A stretch of 64,000 nucleotides of DNA from Tetmemena sp. SeJ-2015 (lineage: Eukaryota > Ciliophora > Spirotrichea > Sporadotrichida > Oxytrichidae): contig JAJKFJ010021965.1 in the NCBI GenBank assembly GCA_027382625.1, positions 1 through 64,000 on the forward strand, read 5' to 3'. How positions within the stretch are numbered: position 1 is the stretch's first letter; each line of letters starts with the position of its first letter. Position numbers and translations under genes: made by a program. The notes under the pieces were generated by a model. The model was not told the origin of the DNA, did not search any database, and worked only from the letters and a program-made list of their open reading frames with translations. This document shows, piece by piece, positions 63,401-64,000 of the stretch.

Positions 63401-64000
63401 AGATCAGTGCGTATTACTATCATTGAACTAAATCTTTATTCTTTCCATTTAAATATTGATATTAAATAGCTAAATAATAGTCAAGTAATAAAATTCCTTA
63501 AATTTGTTTGAATTAAGTTCTCCTGACCATCGATTTCATAATAATATTTAACCAAGAAAAGGGGTCTCGATTGAAAAACTATGAATTATATTATGTATTT
63601 CTCTTCTCATTCGTCATATCCATATGATGAACTTTATTTTGAAATCACCGATATTATGATTATTGTCTGGGTTTGGTAAGGATATCTCATAATTATTTCT
63701 TCCTTAGTGACAACCAAATATGCACTTTTTTAAACAAGGCACAATAATTTCTCAAGACATTTCCATCAATTTCGTTGTTGAAGTTGTTGTGATATATCTC
63801 ATCCATGTTCTAGCTTGATCATAGATGTGGTATGGTTTTTTTTATTGCAGAGGTCGTTCTTCTTTTCGTCTCCCCGTTACAAAAACTAATAAATTAGCCA
63901 AATTAATTAAAAGTAGTTATATATAAATCATTAAAAAAATTCCTACTGCATTATTTGTTACTATCTCTCTAAAGATTTTAACAATAAAAATCAAATTTAA
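36276..64000 (+). CDS. Gene 2: tandem IP3 receptor paralogue, germline copy in many MDSs, 3' end outside window
   Basis: This is the second IP3R-type Ca2+ channel gene, directly downstream of gene 1 in the same orientation. The start ATG at 36276 opens a Gln/Lys-rich leader (MSLQQTKGYSKEDSLEKQ). It is followed by acidic segments, a beta-trefoil start (QTLRYGDITTLTF), a MIR repeat with GDVVKFYHKQSNGFLTV, and helical segments that match gene 1 in the same order up to about 61.7 kb. The membrane domain would lie beyond the window. Its MDS order equals that of gene 1, so the pair looks like a tandem duplication that predates much IES gain or loss. UAA and UAG encode Gln. In the macronucleus it would probably sit on its own nanochromosome, although no telomere-addition signal can be recognised here. 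Confidence 0.87.
36608..36980 (+). CDS. Gene 2 MDSs 2-3: acidic N-terminal segments
   Basis: 36608-36690 reads QIEEPNQIAQNNDPSSNDQ. 36905-36975 reads VEGEGGEGNEGLDQQEEGDP. Both are low-complexity acidic stretches typical of a disordered N-terminus; the AT-rich gap is IES. Confidence 0.6.
37093..37378 (+). CDS. Gene 2 MDS 4: start of beta-trefoil domain
   Basis: Reads MPSMEKTESQKKAEIDLEMR, EKVNQVLEQAEEDPIQNAGV, KKKSKPIVYEKGNITSTIDQ and QTLRYGDITTLTFDKTN. The last part matches the opening strand of the IP3R N-terminal trefoil (H-I-G-D-x-x-S-L-Y). The two overlapping ORFs in other frames are shadows. Confidence 0.85.
37378..38172. other. IES, about 0.8 kb, AT-rich
   Basis: No coding island or repeat recognised. 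Confidence 0.5.
38174..38505 (+). CDS. Gene 2 MDS 5 (two parts around a 34-bp IES)
   Basis: Reads KFVENREAFLQLQMHSFQDR, then after splicing VLLKHRRMKLEQEEDQGTAK, MPDVKDIQKYLEEQKQKLRT and LNKQINALQEELDKENKDNK. The second half is a strongly predicted coiled coil. KFxxxxxxxxxLxxxxxxQ corresponds to the C-x-F-K-L region of the IP3R trefoil. Confidence 0.88.
38253..38286. other. IES, 34 bp, pointer CTCAAGC
   Basis: CTCAAGC at 38253-38259 and 38287-38293, same phase. It removes a TGA and joins V-L-L-K to H-R-R-M-K-L-E. Confidence 0.9.
38628..38968 (+). CDS. Gene 2 MDS 6: trefoil/MIR region
   Basis: Reads NEAAEENGCVACKLMPLNEH, SLLSIVPQDQLRQPGQIILY, QDNFFIQNYIEPTANKQAKY, LHTSLYKIEKEDNPDEALKS and VLEVNGSSDTTSYRARLFQP. 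Beta-rich; less AT-rich than the flanking IESs. Confidence 0.88.
38995..39195 (+). CDS. Gene 2 MDS 7: MIR repeat (GDVVKFYHKQSNGFLTV)
   Basis: Reads ENIFSGDVVKFYHKQSNGFL, TVELPDNSEDQKYNDRIRQE and IDDFREAEKALSLQI. G-D-V-V-x-F/L-F/Y-H is the IP3R MIR motif (mammalian GDVVRLFHAEQEKFLT). Confidence 0.92.
39195..39618. other. AT-rich IES
   Basis: No coding island; leads into the repeat composite at 39619. Confidence 0.45.
39619..40424. repeat. Composite: 145-149 bp direct repeats flanking a 512-bp insert with a G9 end
   Basis: 39619-39767 and 40280-40424 are direct repeats with small differences, both ending in AAAGTTT. The insert starts exactly at 39768 with nine G followed by CCTTTCCTCG, the same end as the 14.3-kb MITE; the matching C9 end is absent. 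Confidence 0.8.
39880..40269. mobile_element. MITE-like inverted repeat nested in the composite
   Basis: Left arm from TGTTCGAACATC and right arm ending GATGTTGAACA are diverged reverse complements for roughly 120 bp. They share CAAATTTTAATCCTA and an AATAGCGAAAAA-type block. No ORF inside. Confidence 0.7.
40455..40700 (+). CDS. Gene 2 MDSs 8-9: polar linker
   Basis: 40460-40565 reads NKSDAHEQDQDNHNNGKDKA and SQEGEGENPQFKN. 40645-40695 may read KSPLKQKSLANNINPEHISY. Equivalent in position to the acidic linker at the start of gene 1. Confidence 0.6.
40758..41002 (+). CDS. Gene 2 MDS 10: MIR repeat
   Basis: Reads EPKIIIEIDTQENNKAKYMW, EIQKLKPFVIKQINSKDYYR, IKHVQTGLYLCMKQPKIEPK and EELDNYFLEMRI. 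Direct paralogue of gene 1 at 0.54-0.95 kb but without the 226-bp IES found there. Confidence 0.92.
41238..41442 (+). CDS. Gene 2 MDS 11: MIR/linker (EPIKNLN)
   Basis: Reads a Glu/Lys run, then PDSPPIELTLKKLSDEFEFL, FGIKRETKVEDDSKKEAEPI and KNLNMVFQKYLF. Parallels gene 1 LTLGELKDQWEYLFQI...EPIKNLN. The minus-strand open frame here is a shadow. Confidence 0.88.
41468..41782 (+). CDS. Gene 2 MDSs 12-13: last MIR repeat
   Basis: 41470-41528 reads VQAAMKSIDQSNSESESKAS. 41598-41780 reads KTADQIKNAPPVNVVCQEDA, KESQSRMLFTIQKAKRSQAT and LVRASSNLYISSLYYMKN. The AT-rich 70 bp between them is an IES without a resolved pointer. Confidence 0.78.
41782..42476. other. AT-rich IES
   Basis: About 0.7 kb without recognised content. 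Confidence 0.45.
42478..43138 (+). CDS. Gene 2 MDS 14 (two parts around an 84-bp IES): RIH domain
   Basis: Reads NSNKELTEEQKKAKVFKSEE, NGVNNNLDDKVIKYYVYKKA, KEGRLLRRTKNFVSNIINLK and QMLRHLSEFNP. After splicing it continues EEYKLYQNYLNDSGVIDVLI, KLLDLVNIKTTPKDKRYLFS and ESCRLALAPYQEYLVSESDP. Q-N-x-L-x-x-x-G-V-I-D-V-L is a hallmark of the RIH (RyR/IP3R homology) domain. The gene 1 counterpart lies in the poorly resolved 1.1-2.7 kb region. Confidence 0.92.
42704..42787. other. IES, 84 bp, pointer AATTTAATCCT
   Basis: The 11-bp pointer occurs at 42704-42714 and 42788-42798, same phase. Splicing reads L-S-E-F-N-P-E-E-Y-K-L-Y. Longest pointer resolved in the window. Confidence 0.92.
43138..43598. 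other. AT-rich IES
   Basis: No coding island supported. Confidence 0.45.
43598..43995 (+). CDS. Gene 2 MDS 15 (two parts around a 59-bp IES): RIH domain
   Basis: Reads KHIPAEILSVILLMIIGNEQ, VDKKLDNYPTILFQQLLGDN, then VKKAKKIFKISYGLSRLASA, RGDFQSCKDANVKQVQNQKS and LKRWIDLLSTKL. Aligns with gene 1 at 5.4-6.6 kb. Confidence 0.92.
43727..43785. other. IES, 59 bp, pointer ATAAC, present only in gene 2
   Basis: ATAAC at 43727-43731 and 43786-43790, same phase. Splicing reads L-L-G-D-N-V-K-K-A-K-K. Gene 1 reads L-L-G-D-N-I-K-K-A-N-K without interruption. Confidence 0.92.
43995..45083. other. AT-rich IES region with one copy of an interspersed repeat (about 44155-44350)
   Basis: No coding island supported. 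44155-44350 shares blocks such as CTCCCACACAAAA and CATTTTAATTTAAATACT with copies near 50.2, 52.5 and 57.6 kb. Confidence 0.55.
45085..45232 (+). CDS. Gene 2 MDS: PYIQFSL segment
   Basis: Reads DSRTRQISFGLRQLAPNTLE, PYIQFSLRCRKTRADNAMDN. Matches gene 1 PHIQFSISG at 7.17 kb. Confidence 0.75.
45755..46198 (+). CDS. Gene 2 MDS pair around a 258-bp IES
   Basis: 45755-45832 ends NDLELFYKQN. 46088-46195 reads PLLKLLIDKKDEKSSEYKKT and KKTPPIKLLI. The pointer is AAT at 45830-45832 and 46088-46090, same phase. Gene 1 has the whole stretch in one MDS (7.6-7.77 kb). Confidence 0.85.
46198..46955. other. AT-rich IES
   Basis: No content recognised. Confidence 0.45.
46958..47115 (+). CDS. Gene 2 MDS: IGIDSSFIFN...AYKLKVILIKL
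   Basis: Reads NAKLHPNKIGIDSSFIFNII and DSTKAYKLKVILIKL. One MDS here corresponds to two in gene 1 (7.8-8.1 kb). Confidence 0.85.
47438..47642 (+). CDS. Gene 2 MDS(s): YHFLSKLKVIYPCIID and SEQLQFIGFK
   Basis: The first frame reads VAYHFLSKLKVIYPCIIDL then TGA. Another frame follows with FPRCVSQETDVSEQLQFIGF and KCFQNASEHALKSQN. A short IES or lesion lies between them near 47515. No gene 1 match noted. Confidence 0.55.
48278..48648 (+). CDS. Gene 2 MDS pair: polar helical segments
   Basis: 48280-48395 reads VTPDQMFHKQLQFCDVIEDK and EKPILQNNNDPNIS. 48550-48645 reads LRETNAKRNNYSHIASEEDE and FMDQQKYLTQHF. The gap is IES. The 47642-48278 stretch upstream is AT-rich. Confidence 0.68.
48648..49392. 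other. AT-rich IES
   Basis: No coding island supported. Confidence 0.4.
49393..49515 (+). CDS. Gene 2 MDS: SWEEQKQKTYKLLPTMIQTI
   Basis: Reads DKIKQKESWEEQKQKTYKLL and PTMIQTILLVDLKW. Aligns with gene 1 NENWNKQKKQVYKYLPDLIE at 8.48 kb. Confidence 0.82.
49515..50403. other. AT-rich IES with interspersed repeat copy at about 50215-50400
   Basis: The repeat copy ends directly before the next MDS, with the shared block CATTTTAATTTAATATCTAA and CAGCTATA. No coding island. Confidence 0.55.
50405..50758 (+). CDS. Gene 2 MDS: CEKTSSILIFKIIYA...LLLQNL
   Basis: Reads RFKIAISLIIAALESSIELI, CEKTSSILIFKIIYACGIVF, SWFKHRKNQDKSKADQNQDE and LIDEVYTLLLQNLLEICRMR. Aligns with gene 1 at 8.6-9.0 kb, uninterrupted here where gene 1 has a 44-bp IES. 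Confidence 0.92.
51000..51380 (-). pseudogene. Ubiquitin-like fragment on the minus strand
   Basis: Read from about 51380 downwards: a Gln-rich start, then VTSEESSVLDKQGFPPDQQR and FIFAGK. In another frame further on comes SDYNIQNESTLAL. Ubiquitin has DKEGIPPDQQRLIFAGK and SDYNIQKESTLHL, so the match is clear. About 25 non-ubiquitin residues and a frame change lie between the two blocks, and the usual C-terminal LRLRGG is replaced by KQQLEQLRK. It is either a decayed copy, a divergent ubiquitin-like protein, or an MDS of another gene nested in a gene 2 IES. Confidence 0.7.
51745..52145 (+). CDS. Gene 2 MDS: LYSFEANG...KESLLFLIFDKKLN
   Basis: Reads MVALKSFKSSYEKNPLTELL, LNPADQLVTTLFSLYSFEAN, QLRQQYIQLNEFYQGDGRDN and NLKESLLFLIFDKKLNPDIK, ending LAFEVLL. 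It covers in one MDS what gene 1 spreads over three (9.7-10.9 kb). Confidence 0.92.
52145..52578. other. IES with interspersed repeat copy (about 52400-52575)
   Basis: The 3' part shares CATTTTATTTTAATATTTAATTC-like and CAGCTATAAT blocks with the other copies and again ends next to an MDS. Confidence 0.5.
52580..52725 (+). CDS. Gene 2 MDS: DDMEIQYKKLQDK segment
   Basis: Reads YNNNFRNEISRAFIVVDDME, IQYKKLQDKRYFYKLIESQN and KIQR. Aligns with gene 1 at 11.4 kb. Confidence 0.8.
52725..54685. other. Long AT-rich IES region
   Basis: Nearly 2 kb, extremely AT-rich. No coding island could be supported on either strand; open frames here are chance products of the one-stop code. Confidence 0.45.
54686..54908 (+). 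CDS. Gene 2 MDS: KAIKLIIAQLLEFHAKDY segment
   Basis: Reads MQFETKIEELMSEQKLNNFI, QNFNTNIEKINDQVNKFKYL and QMKAIKLIIAQLLEFHAKDY. Aligns with gene 1 at 12.65-12.85 kb. Confidence 0.85.
54910..56300 (-). pseudogene. Decayed minus-strand protein gene in a gene 2 IES, family not recognised
   Basis: Higher GC than its surroundings. Starting near 56299 it reads MTQIYQFFENHGDYSNLDTK, WPIAFKRVLVEHNTTGPMLA and FFIWRLANDLSCSIFHMTMS. A second frame follows with ITVVAGLNEESRRVGFYQQL and GFIHNIAHRYRCLDLTGVKV, then HWRWHICYTRRHHDRRRTLA, and near 55.1 kb KHKQLKCEQCLPSKTSESLL. In-frame TAG/TAA are read as Gln, so it was a ciliate gene or an element adapted to the host. Several frame changes imply decay. Possibly a transposon protein, but no catalytic motif is seen. 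Confidence 0.45.
56300..57238. other. AT-rich IES
   Basis: A little mixed-composition DNA to about 56450, then AT-rich spacer. No element boundary identified. Confidence 0.4.
57238..57303 (+). CDS. Gene 2 MDS: EELHLDLFKLIMDFL
   Basis: Short MDS. Position corresponds to gene 1 EENSKTLIDYLEYL at 15.03 kb. Confidence 0.65.
57303..58028. other. IES with interspersed repeat copy (about 57620-57805)
   Basis: A less AT-rich stretch at 57430-57620 contains a CATCATC/TCTTCTTC tract. The repeat copy shares AACTCTTGACT, CTCCCACACAAAA, TTCTTAGAATTT and CATTTTAATTTAATATCTA with the 44.2 and 50.2 kb copies. Confidence 0.6.
58029..60198. mobile_element. 2170-bp DNA element with 377-bp terminal inverted repeats
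   Basis: 58029-58405 and 59822-60198 are essentially perfect reverse complements, starting TAACAATCAGGGTGGTAG. The interior (58406-59821) is less AT-rich and coding. Arm identity suggests recent insertion or active repair between arms. Possible target duplication is limited to TA. The arms are far longer than in typical Tc1/mariner MITEs and fit either a TIR transposon or a linear parvovirus-like replicon; neither is proven. Confidence 0.93.
58440..59760 (+). pseudogene. Helicase-like protein of the TIR element, interrupted
   Basis: Starts at an ATG near 58444 (MKHCMRNLIKQYVAYKRILK) with TAA/TAG as Gln. A charged helical part contains FETTGNKQQIFVILL and YFLNINYAGRKYLDELVILC. After one in-frame TGA (about 58838) comes FSIQDLFNINMGDFVTREML and a helical stretch. 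A Walker A-like LHGLNGTGTK lies near 59296, a Walker B-like LVIFDEIN near 59385, then LLEGSGFVQNVKHGEAGKRF and CSTLITS, and a final stretch to TGA at about 59760. The order P-loop, DE box, K-rich strand, ITS resembles superfamily 3 replication helicases. Three frame breaks make it non-functional as read. No HUH nuclease motif is seen upstream. Confidence 0.6.
60199..60522. other. AT-rich IES
   Basis: No content recognised downstream of the TIR element. Confidence 0.4.
60523..60625 (+). CDS. Gene 2 MDS: LEYIDKSTQRRIRDVIYKNS
   Basis: Reads LEYIDKSTQRRIRDVIYKNS then IENAFFRKRAF before TGA at the edge. Follows the 57.2-kb MDS in order. The 60625-61340 stretch after it is AT-rich. Confidence 0.6.
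61342..61442 (+). CDS. Gene 2 MDS: DIQNEKLITQIVKQLKSQEK
   Basis: Near-identical to gene 1 at 15.08-15.15 kb (EIQNEKLITQIVKQLKNQEK), which places the paralogues in register late in the window. Confidence 0.9.
61540..61725 (+). CDS. Gene 2 MDS: KSTREICQLLKSLNLLAQ
   Basis: Reads ETAKKIAEHIKKLKKNEKRD, VSEIIKEFENKSTREICQLL and KSLNLLAQDSIFNPQ. Matches gene 1 SLLQSLNLLAQNNNF at 19.45 kb. In gene 1 the corresponding region is split by about 4 kb of transposon-rich IES. Confidence 0.88.
61725..62328. other. AT-rich IES with (AAT)n tract
   Basis: A short AAT/TAA microsatellite lies at about 62287-62318, directly before the GC-rich island. Nothing else recognised. Confidence 0.5.
62325..62812. other. 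GC-rich island, origin unknown
   Basis: About 480 bp at roughly 50-55% GC in a 22-25% GC background, with sharp edges (starts at GGGCCCCCGGC). It contains several short perfect hairpins, for example AGGTGAGTGG...CCACTCACCT, GACCGG...CCGGTC and GCAGAAGCC...GGCTTCTGC, and TGACGTCA. A 103-codon minus frame and an 83-codon plus frame exist but neither is recognised. It could be a structured RNA, a SINE-like or foreign insertion. Confidence 0.6.
63025..63310 (+). CDS. Probable gene 2 MDS(s)
   Basis: The first frame reads SKLEVKWVYVIDAQENEIQQ and RKIAFITAEDNYSKN. A second overlapping frame then reads PINLEFVENPLALKIFLSNY and KAVSSSESNHLKECFSQTPI. The frame change suggests a small IES near 63150-63160. 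Position fits the unresolved gene 1 block at 19.75-20.17 kb. Confidence 0.55.
63310..64000. other. Mixed region, coding hints on both strands
   Basis: Minus strand 63700-63815 reads MDEIYHNNFNNEIDGNVLRN and YCALFKKVHIWLSLRKK, coding-like. Plus strand 63590-63680 reads SSHSSYPYDELYFEITDIMI. The status of both is uncertain; the rest is AT-rich. Confidence 0.35.

Noticed and set aside
1..64000. Bacterial or organellar origin, CRISPR arrays, rRNA operon, tRNA genes
   Set aside because: No Shine-Dalgarno-linked ORFs, repeat-spacer arrays or rRNA blocks were seen, and no tRNA cloverleaf was recognised by eye. The UAA/UAG-Gln code and MDS/IES structure point to a ciliate germline nucleus.
1..64000. 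Paramecium-type TA-bounded IESs
   Set aside because: Resolved pointers such as AATC, CTCAAGC, ATGAAGA and AATTTAATCCT do not follow a TA rule.
1..64000. Macronuclear telomere repeats (C4A4/G4T4) marking chromosome ends or TBE ends
   Set aside because: No such repeat was seen; the G9 and C9 runs at 14313, 14926 and 39768 are element ends without T4 or A4 units.

Overview
The window looks like germline (micronuclear) DNA of a spirotrich ciliate, probably a stichotrich such as an Oxytricha or Stylonychia relative. Three things seen directly support this. The background is about 75-80% A+T. TAA and TAG must be read as glutamine, and only TGA ends frames, for the conserved proteins to read through. 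The genes are cut into many short coding islands (macronuclear-destined segments, MDSs) separated by AT-rich DNA (internal eliminated sequences, IESs). Where a junction can be solved, both edges carry the same 3-11 bp pointer, and deleting one pointer plus the spacer restores a conserved reading frame. Pointers are not restricted to TA, which argues against Paramecium.

Two genes dominate, both on the + strand, head to tail, with MDSs apparently in order (non-scrambled). Gene 1 (1 to about 36.0 kb, N-terminus outside the window) and gene 2 (ATG at 36276, C-terminus outside) are paralogous inositol 1,4,5-trisphosphate receptor (IP3R)-type Ca2+ release channels. Gene 1 shows MIR repeats, RIH-like helical regions, a C-terminal RIH-associated region, the membrane domain, a GGGIGD selectivity filter and the C-x2-C...H-x4-H C-terminal zinc motif. 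Gene 2 shows its acidic, polar N-terminus, the beta-trefoil/MIR region and most of the helical region. The two copies keep the same MDS order, but many IESs are present in only one of them. Several IESs are very short (14 bp well supported, 9 and 12 bp candidates).

The IES space holds germline-limited elements. These are a 622-bp MITE with G9/C9 ends and an 8-bp target duplication (14.3 kb); a 378-bp near-perfect palindrome (16.2 kb); a decayed Tc1/mariner/TBE-like transposase (17.9-18.7 kb); a 671-bp TIR element (23.4 kb) next to a collagen-like Gly-X-X coding stretch; a direct-repeat/MITE composite (39.6-40.4 kb); a decayed minus-strand protein gene (55-56.4 kb); and a 2170-bp element with 377-bp terminal inverted repeats encoding a helicase-like protein (58.0-60.2 kb). 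A four-copy IES repeat, a minus-strand ubiquitin-like fragment (51 kb), minus-strand coding islands (13.5, 29.7, 63.7 kb) and GC-rich islands (13.1, 62.3 kb) are also present.

MDS ends are approximate unless a pointer is named. Domain calls come from reading translations by eye against remembered IP3R architecture; no search was run. With only TGA as stop, open frames are weak evidence, so calls rest on paralogue agreement, composition and motifs.
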